From NCBI RefSeq assembly GCF_000769405.2, contig NZ_CP053439.1, positions 3,162,001 to 3,226,000 on the forward strand: a stretch of DNA of 64,000 nucleotides, written 5' to 3'. The position numbers and the translations under genes were made by a program. The DNA comes from Rhizobium brockwellii. Lineage in GTDB: Bacteria; Pseudomonadota; Alphaproteobacteria; Rhizobiales; Rhizobiaceae. The notes beneath the pieces were generated by a model. That model was given only the letters and a program-made list of their open reading frames with translations, did not search any database and was not told the DNA's origin. Below are positions 8,162-17,274 of the stretch, one piece after another; the stretch's first letter is position 1; each line of letters starts with the position of its first letter.

Positions 8162-9292
8162 TTAGCGGTCAAGCACCGAGCGGATCTCGACGAGGTTCGA
8201 GCGCACCCTCAGAATATAGAAGCCCATCGTGGCGAGATGGCTCGGCATGATCCAGCCATCCTCGCGCCCGTTCGAGATGATCGCCGGCTGGATGCGCAGT
8301 GCGGCCTGGAACTGCCGCGTCGTGCTGCCCCAGATCGCGCCGAGATTGCGTTCCTGCACCACCTGCGAGAAATCCGCCTGGGCGGCCGCCATGATCGCGT
8401 AATAGCCGTAGAGCTGGCCATAGGCGAACCAGAACCGGTCGTCGGCGCGTGTATCGAACCAGCCGCGATTGTGATTTTCCGAGCGCTCGGCGAGCATGTC
8501 GGAGGTGCCGCCGAGATCGTTGGCGATACGGTCGATGAACTGCACAAGATTGTCGGCGCGGCCGTCGAAGGTGGCGTTGCAGGCGGCAAGATCGGTGTTG
8601 AACTTGCGCAGCTTTTCGATCGCCGTGCGATAATAGGAGGGCGTCGGCGTCTTCGGCCCGAACGGATTGAGCCCGAAATACCAGCTGTATTCGTCAAACT
8701 GCAGGTTGCCACGCGCGCTCTGCAGGTCGTTATTGATGCCCGATGTGCCGCGCACGCGCCCGAGCGTGTCGACGAGTTCCACCGAGGTGCGCCGCACTGC
8801 CTGGTTGACGCCACGCTGGAACGACGCCTTGTTGTCGAAAAACGGCGTATGGTCCCAGTCGATGCCGAAGAAGCCCGCCTTGTAGAGCACCATGGAGGAA
8901 ATCCATGCGTTCTGGTTGACGTTAAAATCGGTCAGGTCGGCCGCGACGTCGACGATCGCCGAGCGCTGGCAGGTCTTCGGCGCCGTGGCAGCAGCCCCCT
9001 CGGCGACCGGCACATCCTGCCCGGCTGCAACCTTGCGCTCCGAAAGCCGATATTGGTCGACGAATGCGGGATTGAAATTCGTCCAGGCCTGCGTCTGCCA
9101 GAAGAAATAGCCGTAGAGCCCGACGAGCAGCACCACGAGCGCGATCACAGGCAGCCGGATCATCCAGCTCCGGCGCTGATACCAGCCGTGCGCAGCAAGA
9201 AAGGGCCAGAAAGCCCAGGCGGAAAACAGGCGGGCCCAACGGCCGATCGTCTGGCCGATCAGCTTGAAAAAACCGGCTATCCGGTCAAGCAT
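8162..9292 (-). CDS. DUF2333 inner-membrane protein
   Basis: A 376-residue protein with an N-terminal cytoplasmic stretch, one clear transmembrane helix at about residues 46-65 (RLPVIALVVLLVGLYGYFFW) and a large periplasmic domain. Features such as NQNAWISSMVLYKAGFFGID, ARGNLQFDEYSWYFGLNPFG and EDGWIMPSHLATMGFYILRVR fit the DUF2333 family, which is conserved in many proteobacteria and has no established function. The coiled-coil gene 149 bp upstream on the same strand may belong to the same transcription unit. Confidence 0.85.
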   Translation of the reverse strand: MLDRIAGFFKLIGQTIGRWARLFSAWAFWPFLAAHGWYQRRSWMIRLPVIALVVLLVGLYGYFFWQTQAWTNFNPAFVDQYRLSERKVAAGQDVPVAEGAAATAPKTCQRSAIVDVAADLTDFNVNQNAWISSMVLYKAGFFGIDWDHTPFFDNKASFQRGVNQAVRRTSVELVDTLGRVRGTSGINNDLQSARGNLQFDEYSWYFGLNPFGPKTPTPSYYRTAIEKLRKFNTDLAACNATFDGRADNLVQFIDRIANDLGGTSDMLAERSENHNRGWFDTRADDRFWFAYGQLYGYYAIMAAAQADFSQVVQERNLGAIWGSTTRQFQAALRIQPAIISNGREDGWIMPSHLATMGFYILRVRSNLVEIRSVLDR

Positions 9293-9440
9293 CGTCGTCT
9301 CCTGTCAGGCGAGGCGAACATCGGGACATTGCCGCCCCGCTGCATCCCACATATGCGCTCGATGGGCCGAGCACAACACGAACCCTTCGATTTTCCGGAA
9401 TGAAAGCATTGGGAGAGGGGTATTGCCCGCGCCCTGCTGG

Positions 9441-10514
9441 TCAGGAGCGCAAGAAAGGCCGGCTGAAACGGAAGGACCTGCGCGCCGTATCGATCAGAGG
9501 CGCTCCCGATGTTTCCGGCGGCGGATCGGCATAGGCCGGGAACCTTCTGGCGAATTCGAGATCGGCGCGGCTCTTGCGCCGCTCCAGATCCTGGGCGACC
9601 AGCATGCCCTTCTCGAACAGCCTGATCGGCGCAGCGATATCGGGAAATAGCTCCGGCTTGATCCTCACCTTCATACCCGGCCGGTCGGTATCGACCTGCG
9701 CCTGGTAGATGATCAGCCGCTCCTCCACGTCGATCAACAGCTTGCGCAGCAGCGCGTTGCGGGCGGCGATCCGGCCGTTCAGCGAATCGACAAAGGTCTG
9801 GAACAGGCCGATGAAGCGCTCACGCCGCTGGCTGTCGTCGCGCATCTCGTGCTCCCCGGCGGAAATCCGCTCGGCCTCCGCCTTCAGCGCCCGCCGCTCC
9901 GCCTCCATCTGCTCCCAATGCGCCCTGTTGCCATAGACGCCGATACGGCCCTGCGTCGTCAGCGCCTTGGCATTGAGCTCCTTCATCTTGAGGCGGGCGA
10001 TATCGATGGAAACGACCAGCCGGCGCCGCTGCTCGACGATATCGACAAGGCTGAGTTCAGCCGCCTTGTGCCGTTCGGTAAGCGCGGCGCGCTGGCTGGC
10101 AATCAGCCTGGCGAGCGCGTCCGATTTCGTCAAAAGATCGAGCAGCCGCTCGATGACGGGCGCCTCGCGCACGCGTTCGGTATACATGCGCCACATCCGC
10201 TGGCGCGACACCCAGCCGGCCATCTTCTCACGCAGCGTCAGCCCCCGGAAACTGTCGAGATCGGCAGAAACCTCGGCCGTCAGCCGGTCGAGGGAAACGA
10301 CCAGCTCGGCCAGTTGGGCGTCGAGCGCCGCAGCATCGGCGATATGGGCCTGGAAGCGGGCATTCTGCTCGAGGAAGACCTCGTCGGCCGATCGTGTTTC
10401 GTCGCCGCTGAAGGCGCCGATCGCAGCCACGCAATAGGCCCCCTCGGCCGCAATCCTCTCGGCAAGGCTGCCTGTGGCTTCATACTGGCTGTCGAATGGC
10501 AGGGGTTTGCGCAC
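9441..10514 (-). CDS. Helical, coiled-coil-rich conserved protein of unknown function
   Basis: About 357 residues, almost wholly alpha-helical with long charged heptad-like stretches (AALTERHKAAELSLVDIVEQRR, MEAERRALKAEAERISAGEHEM). I see no signal peptide, no membrane helix and no catalytic motif. I prefer the GTG at 10514, preceded by GGAGAGATCAG, over the TTG at 10565. It lies upstream of and in line with the DUF2333 gene, so the two may work together at the membrane. The general look recalls TelA-like helical proteins, but I see no decisive motif. Confidence 0.65.
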   Translation of the reverse strand: MRKPLPFDSQYEATGSLAERIAAEGAYCVAAIGAFSGDETRSADEVFLEQNARFQAHIADAAALDAQLAELVVSLDRLTAEVSADLDSFRGLTLREKMAGWVSRQRMWRMYTERVREAPVIERLLDLLTKSDALARLIASQRAALTERHKAAELSLVDIVEQRRRLVVSIDIARLKMKELNAKALTTQGRIGVYGNRAHWEQMEAERRALKAEAERISAGEHEMRDDSQRRERFIGLFQTFVDSLNGRIAARNALLRKLLIDVEERLIIYQAQVDTDRPGMKVRIKPELFPDIAAPIRLFEKGMLVAQDLERRKSRADLEFARRFPAYADPPPETSGAPLIDTARRSFRFSRPFLRS

Positions 10515-10589
10515 CTGATCTCTCCAGGGAATCTCCTGACCCAAGCTAGTCGCTTGCGGCGCCAAAGAAAACAGGCGGTGTCGCCGGCT

Positions 10590-11192
10590 TCAGACTGGCT
10601 CGGCGATCCAGGCACCGTTCATAGCATCGTCCCAATGCTTGCGGCAAAGTGAGACATATTTCTCGTTGCCGCCGACATCGATCTGGGCGCCTTCGTGCAG
10701 CACTTTTCCTTCCGCGTCGAGCCGCACAACCATCGTCGCCTTGCGCCCGCAATGGCAGATCGTGCGCACCTCGCGCATTTCATCGGCGATCGCCAGCAGT
10801 TCCTGCGAGGCCGGAAACAGCTTGCCCTGGAAATCGGTTCTCAGCCCGTAGACCATCACAGGGATTCCGAGCCTGTCGACGACGCGGGCAAGCTGCCAGA
10901 CATGGACAGGCGTCATGAAATGCGCCTCGTCGACGAAGATGCAGGAAATCGGTGCTCCTTCGCCGCTCAGCGTTGCAACCAACCGGAATAGATCCTCATG
11001 CGGTTCGAAGGGAATGGCGCTCGCCTCCAAGCCGATCCGCGAGCCGATGACGCCTCGGCCCGCGCGCTCGTCGAAAGCAGCGATCAGCTGTACCGTGCGC
11101 ATGCCGCGCTCCTGATAATTATAGGAGGCTTGCAGCAGCATCGTCGACTTGCCGGCGTTCATCGTCGAGTAGTTGAAATAGAGTTTTGCCAT
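10590..11192 (-). CDS. tdk: Thymidine kinase (type II)
   Basis: A 200-residue enzyme that phosphorylates thymidine to dTMP with ATP in the salvage pathway. The P-loop STMNAGKST is at residues 9-17 and the Walker B/DEAH-like CIFVDEAHF follows. The lasso-domain zinc cysteines appear as RTICHCGRKA, with a further cysteine near the end (VSLCRKHW). Length is typical. The start at 11192 (MAKLYFNYSTMNAG) matches the family and is preceded by AAGGAGAAA; the longer frame to 11363 is spurious. The downstream neighbour is unrelated to nucleotides. Confidence 0.95.
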   Translation of the reverse strand: MAKLYFNYSTMNAGKSTMLLQASYNYQERGMRTVQLIAAFDERAGRGVIGSRIGLEASAIPFEPHEDLFRLVATLSGEGAPISCIFVDEAHFMTPVHVWQLARVVDRLGIPVMVYGLRTDFQGKLFPASQELLAIADEMREVRTICHCGRKATMVVRLDAEGKVLHEGAQIDVGGNEKYVSLCRKHWDDAMNGAWIAEPV

Positions 11193-11428
11193 CCGATTTC
11201 TCCTTAATCGGCTTATTGAAAGCTTGGAATGGCAAAGAAAAGCCCTGAGGGAGCGATAATCACAGGAATCCAGCTCGAAAACCACTGAAAGCCCCGAAAA
11301 CAAGGCTTTGCGAAAAAATCCGCGGACGTCGCAATCGCATGGGTCGATACGGCGCAAACGCACTGAGGTCGCTTGTCAAACTCGGTTATTGATGGTTGGC
11401 TTGGGAACTTAAAGACTGGGAGTCTAAA

Positions 11429-12385
11429 ATGAAAACAACAAGCACGTTCAAACTCGTTACCGCAACTGCCGTCGCCGCCCTCTCCGTTGCGACCGCTGCC
11501 TTCGCCGCCGATCCCGACAGCTGCTCCACCGTTCATTTCTCGGACGTCGGCTGGACGGATATAACCGCCACCACCGCCACCGCATCCGTTGTCCTGAAGA
11601 GCATCGGCTATCAGACCGACATCAAGGTTCTCTCGGTGCCGGTCACCTACACCTCGCTGAAGAACAAGGACATAGACATCTTCCTCGGCAACTGGATGCC
11701 GACACAGGAAAAGGACGTCCGGCCGTATCTCGACGACAAGTCGGTCGAATCCTTCGGCCCCAACCTGGTCGGCGCCAAGTATACGCTCGCCACCAACGCC
11801 AAGGGTGCGGAACTCGGCATCAAGGACTTCAAGGACATCGCCGCTCATAAGGACGATCTGGACGGCAAGATCTATGGCATTGAGCCTGGCAATGACGGCA
11901 ACCGCCTCGTCATGGACATGATCGAAAAGAACACCTTTGGCCTGAAGGATCTGGAAGTCGTCGAATCCTCCGAACAGGGCATGCTCGCCCAGGTCGCCCG
12001 TGCCGACAAAGCGGGCAAGCCCGTCGTCTTCCTCGGCTGGGAACCCCATCCGATGAACACCAACTTCAAGCTGACCTACCTCACCGGCGGCGACGATATC
12101 TTCGGTCCGGATTTCGGCGGCGCCAAGGTCTTCACCAATGTCCGCGCCGGTTATCTCGACGAATGCCCGAATGTCGGCACGATGCTGAAGAACCTGACGT
12201 TCTCCCTCGACATGGAGAACCACATTATGGGCAAAATCCTGAACGACGGCAAAGAGCCGGAAGCTGCAGCTTCCGAATGGCTGAAGGCGAACCCCGCAGC
12301 GATCGAGCCCTGGCTCGCGGGCGTCAAGACCCGCGACGGCAAGGGCGACGCTCTCGCCGCCGCCAAGACCGGCCTCGGCCTCTGA
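11429..12385 (+). CDS. choX: Choline ABC transporter, periplasmic binding protein
   Basis: A 318-residue exported protein with a signal peptide ending at about residue 26 (ATAAFA). The mature part shows the OpuAC/ProX-like fold: CSTVHFSDVGWTDI, DIFLGNWMPTQEKDV, IYGIEPGNDGNRL and FLGWEPHPMN. The aromatic and Asp residues in these segments resemble the choline box of ChoX. It is the first gene of choXWV, which imports choline as carbon and nitrogen source and glycine-betaine precursor. A GC-rich hairpin separates it from choW. The chosen start avoids an 11-residue non-signal extension. Confidence 0.9.
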   Translation: MKTTSTFKLVTATAVAALSVATAAFAADPDSCSTVHFSDVGWTDITATTATASVVLKSIGYQTDIKVLSVPVTYTSLKNKDIDIFLGNWMPTQEKDVRPYLDDKSVESFGPNLVGAKYTLATNAKGAELGIKDFKDIAAHKDDLDGKIYGIEPGNDGNRLVMDMIEKNTFGLKDLEVVESSEQGMLAQVARADKAGKPVVFLGWEPHPMNTNFKLTYLTGGDDIFGPDFGGAKVFTNVRAGYLDECPNVGTMLKNLTFSLDMENHIMGKILNDGKEPEAAASEWLKANPAAIEPWLAGVKTRDGKGDALAAAKTGLGL

Positions 12386-12394
12386 TGATACGAA

Positions 12395-12414
12395 CGGGGC
12401 GGCTCGCCGCCCCG
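12395..12414 (+). terminator. GC-rich hairpin between choX and choW
   Basis: Perfect 9-bp arms CGGGGCGGC and GCCGCCCCG around TC, followed within about 10 nt by a T run (CATTTTTG). It sits just after the choX stop. It probably acts as a partial terminator or 3' mRNA stabiliser that lets the binding protein be made in excess over the membrane subunits. Confidence 0.6.
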
Positions 12415-12445
12415 CTTCATTTTTGTCCGATTGTTGTTTTTCTGG

Positions 12446-13303
12446 ATGGGCGCGCCCTTGAATTGGATCACCGAATTTAAGATTCCCGTTGGCCCCTGGG
12501 CCAAATCCTTCGTGGACTGGCTGACCTCGAACGGCGAATGGTTCTTCAACCAGATCGCCTTCCTGCTGTCGAGCGCCATAGACGGCCTGCTTTTCGTGCT
12601 GCAGAAGCCCCATCCGTTGATCGTCATTGCTGCCATCACCGCCATCGCCTTTTGGCTGCGCCGGTCGATCGCAGTCGCCGTCTTTACCTGTCTCGGGCTG
12701 CTGCTGATCGTGAACCAGGACTATTGGAAGGAAACGACGGAGACGCTCGCCCTCGTGCTCGCCGCCACCTTCGTCTGTATGGTGATCGGCATTCCGCTCG
12801 GCATTGCCGCCGCCCGCCGCCCTTGGGTCTATGCTGCCATGCGCCCGGTACTCGATCTCATGCAGACCATACCGACGTTCGTCTATCTGATCCCGGCGCT
12901 CATCCTGTTCGGCCTCGGTATGGTGCCGGGCCTGATCGCCACCGTCATCTTCGCAATCCCCGCTCCGATCCGGCTGACGCGCCTCGGCATCATCTCGACG
13001 CCGCCGTCCCTCGTCGAAGCCGCCGTCGCTTTCGGCGCGACGCCGATACAGGTGTTGCGCAAGATCGAGCTTCCCTACGCCACGCCGCAGATCATGGCGG
13101 GTCTCACCCAGACCATCATGCTATCGCTGTCGATGGTCGTCATCGCCGCGCTTGTCGGCGCTCCCGGGCTTGGCGTGCCCGTCGTCCGCGCGCTGAACAC
13201 CGTCAATATCGCCAAGGGCTTCGAGGCGGGCTTCTGCATCGTCATCCTGGCAATCATTCTCGACCGGATGTTCCGCACGGCGGGTGAAGGAGGCGGTGCA
13301 TGA
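12446..13303 (+). CDS. choW: Choline ABC transporter permease
   Basis: About 285 residues with at least six hydrophobic helices and the ProW/OpuAB permease signature region (GATPIQVLRKIELPYATPQIMAGL). The N-terminal NWITEFKIPVGPWAKSFVDWLT resembles rhizobial ChoW proteins. The start is uncertain: ATG at 12446 is used, but TTG at 12458 would also give a family-like N-terminus, and neither has a strong ribosome site. It ends in a 4-bp ATGA overlap with choV, implying translational coupling. Confidence 0.9.
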   Translation: MGAPLNWITEFKIPVGPWAKSFVDWLTSNGEWFFNQIAFLLSSAIDGLLFVLQKPHPLIVIAAITAIAFWLRRSIAVAVFTCLGLLLIVNQDYWKETTETLALVLAATFVCMVIGIPLGIAAARRPWVYAAMRPVLDLMQTIPTFVYLIPALILFGLGMVPGLIATVIFAIPAPIRLTRLGIISTPPSLVEAAVAFGATPIQVLRKIELPYATPQIMAGLTQTIMLSLSMVVIAALVGAPGLGVPVVRALNTVNIAKGFEAGFCIVILAIILDRMFRTAGEGGGA

Positions 13304-14352
13304 CCGCGGTAAGCTTTAACAATGTGAGCATCGTCTTCGGCGATCGGCCGGAAACCGCACTTGCCATGGTCGATCAGGGCAAATCGCGCGACGAAATCGG
13401 CGCCGCGACCGGCTTGGTGCTCGGCGTCGCGGATGCCTCGCTGACAATCGAGGAAGGCGAGATCCTGGTGCTGATGGGCCTTTCCGGCTCCGGCAAGTCG
13501 ACGCTGCTGCGCGCCGTCAACGGGCTCGCTCCCGTAGTGCGTGGCGATGTCGCCGTCTCCACGACCACCGGCCCCGTCAACCCTTACAGATGCAATGCCA
13601 AGGCGCTGCGAGATCTGCGCACCCACACCGTCTCCATGGTGTTCCAGCAGTTCGCCCTCCTGCCCTGGCGCACCGTCGCCGACAATGTCGGTTTCGGCCT
13701 AGAGCTCGCCGGCATGCCGGAGGCCGAACGCAAGCTCCGCGTCGGCGAGCAGCTTGAACTGGTCAACCTGACGAAATGGGCAGGCCGCAAGGTCAACGAG
13801 CTTTCGGGCGGCATGCAGCAGCGTGTCGGCCTTGCCCGCGCCTTTGCCACCGGCGCCCCCATCCTGCTCATGGACGAGCCGTTCTCGGCGCTCGACCCAT
13901 TGATCCGCACCCGTTTGCAGGACGAGCTCCTGGAGTTCCAGCGGCGGCTAAAGAAGACCATCCTCTTCGTCAGCCACGATCTCGACGAGGCCTTCCGCAT
14001 CGGCAATCGCATCGCCATCATGGAGAGCGGCCGCATCATCCAGTGTGGGACGCCGCACGACATCGTCAAGAACCCCGCAGACCAGTATGTCGCCGACTTC
14101 GTGCAGAACCTCAATCCGATCAACATGCTGACGGCCGCCGACGTCATGCAGCCAGGCCTCGGCCAGACTGCCGCCGGCATGAGCGTCAGCGCCACGGCCC
14201 GCGCCGCGACCCCGCTCATCGATATCCTCGATGCCCTTGCCCGCCAGCCGGGCAGTATCGGCATCGTCGAGAACGGCGCGATCGTCGGTACCATCTCGGC
14301 TCAGGATATCGTTGCCGGCCTCACCCGCCATCGCCGCAAGCAGGAAGCTTGA
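13300..14352 (+). CDS. choV: Choline ABC transporter ATP-binding protein
   Basis: A 350-residue ATPase. Walker A GLSGSGKST is at residues 60-68, the Q-loop is in MVFQQFALLPWR, the signature is LSGGMQQRVGLARA near residue 167 and Walker B is ILLMDEPFSALDP near 187. The C-terminal ~70 residues (PLIDILDALARQPGSIGIVE, then IVGTISAQDIVAGL) look like a single CBS-type regulatory unit, as in ProV/OpuAA osmolyte importers. It overlaps choW by 4 bp and ends the choXWV operon. The HugZ-like gene starts 31 bp downstream and may be co-transcribed. Confidence 0.92.
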   Translation: MTAVSFNNVSIVFGDRPETALAMVDQGKSRDEIGAATGLVLGVADASLTIEEGEILVLMGLSGSGKSTLLRAVNGLAPVVRGDVAVSTTTGPVNPYRCNAKALRDLRTHTVSMVFQQFALLPWRTVADNVGFGLELAGMPEAERKLRVGEQLELVNLTKWAGRKVNELSGGMQQRVGLARAFATGAPILLMDEPFSALDPLIRTRLQDELLEFQRRLKKTILFVSHDLDEAFRIGNRIAIMESGRIIQCGTPHDIVKNPADQYVADFVQNLNPINMLTAADVMQPGLGQTAAGMSVSATARAATPLIDILDALARQPGSIGIVENGAIVGTISAQDIVAGLTRHRRKQEA

Positions 14353-14383
14353 TGTTTTCCATCCGCTTTGTCACAAAGCGGAT

Positions 14384-15133
14384 ATGAAAGATCAGCCCTC
14401 GCCCTTACGCGAAACCGACGACGATGCCCGCAAGCTTGCCCGCGTGCTTCTGCGCTCCGCACGATACGCGGCGATTGCCGTTCTCGACCCTGAGACCGGC
14501 TTCCCCTTCGCCAGCCGCGTGCTCGTCGCCACCGATATCGACGGCACCCCCGTCATCCTGGTTTCGCAGCTGTCGGCCCATACCAGGGCGCTCACTGGCG
14601 ACCCGCGCGCCTCGCTCCTGACTGGCGAGCCCGGCAAGGGCGATCCCCTCGCCTATGCTCGTCTGACGACCCAGTGCGTGGCAGAACCCGTCGAGCGCAG
14701 CAATGCATTCTACGAGCGTATCCGCACGCGTTTTCTTGCTCGCCACACCAAGGCGAAGCTTTATATCGACTTTCCTGATTTCGTGTTCTTCCGTCTCAAG
14801 CCTGAACAGGCCAACCTCAATGGCGGCTTCGGCCGCGCCTACCAGCTGGATGGGAACGATCTCGTAATCCAGTCGGCCGCGAATGAGGCGATTGCCGTCG
14901 GGGCAGCAGAAGCAGTGCGAGATTTAGTAGAACGCCACCCCGACGTCGAGGAAAGCCTCGCTATCAGGCTAAAGGCGCCGGAATCCGGCTCTTGGCGCAT
15001 TTGTGGTATCGATTCCTCAGGTTTCGACATGATTTCCGGCGATTTGCTGCTGCGATACGAGTTCGAAACCCTCGCTGTGGATACCGATCACATTTGTTCA
15101 AACATGTCTAAAATAGCATACTCGATACCTTAA
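14384..15133 (+). CDS. HugZ/pyridoxamine-phosphate-oxidase-like protein (split-barrel, haem or flavin)
   Basis: A 249-residue cytosolic protein. The N-terminal ~150 residues are an FMN-binding split-barrel (RYAAIAVLDPETGFPFASRV, VSQLSAHTRAL, RASLLTGEPGKGDPLAYAR, FPDFVFFRLKPEQANLNGGFGRA). The C-terminal ~80 residues resemble DUF2470. This two-part layout is shared with HugZ haem oxygenases and related proteins. Haem degradation is therefore possible, which would fit the haem-type receptor at the left edge, but the sequence alone does not settle it. The start at 14384 gives the family N-terminus; the ribosome site is weak. Confidence 0.75.
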   Translation: MKDQPSPLRETDDDARKLARVLLRSARYAAIAVLDPETGFPFASRVLVATDIDGTPVILVSQLSAHTRALTGDPRASLLTGEPGKGDPLAYARLTTQCVAEPVERSNAFYERIRTRFLARHTKAKLYIDFPDFVFFRLKPEQANLNGGFGRAYQLDGNDLVIQSAANEAIAVGAAEAVRDLVERHPDVEESLAIRLKAPESGSWRICGIDSSGFDMISGDLLLRYEFETLAVDTDHICSNMSKIAYSIP

Positions 15134-15134
15134 A

Positions 15135-15150
15135 TTTAGGTATATACAAT
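15135..15150 (+). promoter_or_regulatory. Putative NolR-binding site upstream of nolR
   Basis: TTTAG at 15135-15139, nine bases, then AT at 15149-15150 fits the published NolR consensus (A/T)TTAG-N9-A(T/A). It lies about 100 bp upstream of the nolR start, between the stop of the HugZ-like gene and nolR. Autoregulation is known for NolR in Sinorhizobium. The match is short and needs a binding test. Confidence 0.5.
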
Positions 15151-15248
15151 CTTCGAGCCCAGTTGCTAGTTTTTGGTGTCAGTCAAAATCCCGGCTGGCG
15201 GCCTGCGCCAACACGCTTGATGTACGTTTTGCATTAGGAAGATAACAT

Positions 15249-15566
15249 ATGGAAACCTCTGATTTGGCCGATCACACGAACGTGGCGGCAGCTTTATTGT
15301 CGGCCATGGCAAACCCGAAGAGATTGCTGATCCTGTGTAGCCTCGTGAAGGGCGAAGTGGCCGTCGGCGTGCTTGCGACGCAGGTCGGGCTCAGCCAGTC
15401 GGCTCTCTCTCAGCACCTGTCGAAGCTGCGCGCTCAAAAGCTGGTCAAGACCCGCCGGGACGCACAAACCATCTATTATTCGAGCACCTCGGAGCCGGTC
15501 ATGAAGATCCTGGCAACGCTCGAAGACATCTACCTGGTGCAGAACCGGAACAGATCCGCCGCCTGA
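15249..15566 (+). CDS. nolR: ArsR-family repressor NolR
   Basis: A 105-residue winged-helix regulator. The core SAMANPKRLLILCSLVKGEVAVG, QVGLSQSALSQHLSKLRAQ and RRDAQTIYYSS is nearly the same as my recollection of NolR from Sinorhizobium, the global repressor of nodulation genes. No metal-binding cysteine pair of the ArsR/SmtB type is present, as in NolR. The ATG at 15249 follows AGGAAGATAAC. A NolR-type half-site pair lies upstream and a strong terminator follows at 15658. The C-terminal tail after VYIL-like segment (DIYLVQNRNRSAA) is shorter than in Sinorhizobium NolR. Confidence 0.8.
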   Translation: METSDLADHTNVAAALLSAMANPKRLLILCSLVKGEVAVGVLATQVGLSQSALSQHLSKLRAQKLVKTRRDAQTIYYSSTSEPVMKILATLEDIYLVQNRNRSAA

Positions 15567-15657
15567 TGATAGCGCTGACATGAATGTCGGCCGATGCCGT
15601 GCTGCAAGGGAATGTTCCCGGAGGCCTGGCAACGATGTTTCAGCACGTGAACCTTAT

Positions 15658-15697
15658 GGCACGACCGGCAAATTTGCGATTTGCCGGTCGTGCCTTT
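15658..15697 (+). terminator. Strong intrinsic terminator-like hairpin after nolR
   Basis: Perfect 16-bp arms (15658-15673 starting GGCACGACCGG; 15679-15694) around the 5-nt loop TTGCG, followed by TTTG. It lies 92 bp after the nolR stop. The rest of the 355-bp gap to the aminotransferase (15567-15921) holds no gene I can support, only the promoter region of the next gene. Confidence 0.75.
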
Positions 15698-15921
15698 GAA
15701 AGCCTGGCCTTTCTGCTCCTTTCGCCGCAGGGAAGGAATTGCAGCCCGACCGCGCTGAAGCGCTCGCCCCGTGATCGATCGAAGCTGCTTGAGCCTCCTG
15801 TCAGGGGAGCTTTCGGGACTTTTCCCGTTGACGCCTTGGGAAGCCCTGATAATTTGACCGGGCAGTAAAAATTTGGGCGTACAGCCCCCGGGAAAGGGCC
15901 GTCAGCGGCCAGGAGAACAGC

Positions 15922-17247
15922 ATGTCCAATCGCCTCAATGCACCGAACGATCTTCGCGCCTTCTGGATGCCGTTTACGGCGAACCGCCAGTTCAAGAAGG
16001 AGCCGCGTTTGTTCGTCGGCGCCAAGGACATGTACTACACCACCCATGACGGCCGTCAGGTGCTGGACGGCACGGCTGGCCTCTGGTGCGTCAATGCCGG
16101 CCACTGCCGGCCGAAGATCACCGAGGCGATCCGCGAGCAGGCCGGCGAGCTCGATTACGCGCCGGCCTTCCAGCTCGGCCATCCCAAGGCCTTCGAACTG
16201 GCAAACCGCCTGGTCGACATTGCTCCGGAAGGCCTGAACCACGTTCTCTATACCAATTCCGGTTCCGAATCCGTCGAGACCGCGCTCAAGGTGGCGCTCG
16301 CCTATCACCACGTGAAGGGCAATGGATCCCGCTTCCGTCTGATCGGCCGCGAGCGCGGCTATCACGGCGTCAATTTCGGCGGCATCTCCGTCGGCGGCAT
16401 CGTCACCAATCGCAAGATGTTCGGCACGCTTCTGACCGGCGTCGATCACATGCCGCACACCCACCAGCCCGGCAAGAACAACTTCACCCGCGGCGAGCCC
16501 GAGCATGGCGGCGACATCGCCACCGAGCTCGAGCGTATCGTCACCCTGCATGACGCCTCCACTGTCGCAGCCGTCATCGTCGAGCCGGTGGCGGGGTCCA
16601 CCGGCGTCTTGATCCCGCCGAAGGGCTACCTGCAGAAGCTGCGCGAGATCTGCACCAAACACGGCATCCTTCTGATCTTCGACGAGGTCATTACCGGCTT
16701 CGGCCGCCTCGGCGCCCCCTTTGCCGCGCAATATTACGACGTCAAGCCTGACATGATCACTGCCGCCAAGGGATTGACCAACGGCGTCATCCCGATGGGC
16801 GCCGTCTTCGTCACCTCCGAGATTCATGATGCCTTCATGAACGGTCCGGAGCACATGATCGAGTTCTTCCACGGCTACACCTATTCCGGCAACCCGATCG
16901 CCTCCGCCGCGGCCCTCGCCACGCTCGACACCTACAAAGAGGAGGGCCTGCTGACACGCGCCGCCGAGCTTTCCGACTATTGGGCCGACGCGCTGCATTC
17001 GCTGAAGGACTGCCCCAATGTCATCGACATCAGGAACACCGGCCTGATCGGCGCGATCGAACTCGACCCGATCGCCGGCGAGCCCACCAAGCGCGCCTTC
17101 ACCGCTTTCCTGAAAGCTTACGAAAGCGGCCTGCTGATCCGCACCACCGGCGATATCATCGCGCTCTCCCCGCCGCTGATCATCGAGAAGCACCACATCG
17201 ACGAGCTCTTCGGCAAGCTGCGGACAATCCTGCAGAACAACGTCTGA
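15922..17247 (+). CDS. Class III omega-amino acid:pyruvate aminotransferase
   Basis: A 441-residue PLP enzyme of the beta-alanine/omega-amino acid:pyruvate transaminase type. Visible family features are NSGSESVETALKVALAYH (phosphate-binding cup), RERGYHGVNFGG, IFDEVITGFGRLG and the Schiff-base lysine at residue 283 in TAAKGLTNG. It begins FWMPFTANRQFKKEPR, typical of the subgroup. It would move an amino group from an omega-amino acid such as beta-alanine to pyruvate. It stands alone, with its own terminator-like hairpin at 17275. Confidence 0.92.
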   Translation: MSNRLNAPNDLRAFWMPFTANRQFKKEPRLFVGAKDMYYTTHDGRQVLDGTAGLWCVNAGHCRPKITEAIREQAGELDYAPAFQLGHPKAFELANRLVDIAPEGLNHVLYTNSGSESVETALKVALAYHHVKGNGSRFRLIGRERGYHGVNFGGISVGGIVTNRKMFGTLLTGVDHMPHTHQPGKNNFTRGEPEHGGDIATELERIVTLHDASTVAAVIVEPVAGSTGVLIPPKGYLQKLREICTKHGILLIFDEVITGFGRLGAPFAAQYYDVKPDMITAAKGLTNGVIPMGAVFVTSEIHDAFMNGPEHMIEFFHGYTYSGNPIASAAALATLDTYKEEGLLTRAAELSDYWADALHSLKDCPNVIDIRNTGLIGAIELDPIAGEPTKRAFTAFLKAYESGLLIRTTGDIIALSPPLIIEKHHIDELFGKLRTILQNNV

Positions 17248-17274
17248 GAAAGCTCTGAGGCTTCGCAGCCCACG

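Noticed and set aside
11213..12613. Long open frame opposite choX (466 codons)
   Set aside because: It lies antisense to a clear, signal-peptide-bearing binding-protein gene, and its translation has no family-like segments. Such frames are common opposite GC-rich genes.
15640..17196. Open frame of 518 codons opposite the aminotransferase gene
   Set aside because: Antisense shadow, rich in Gly, Ala, Val and Asp, without a recognisable domain.
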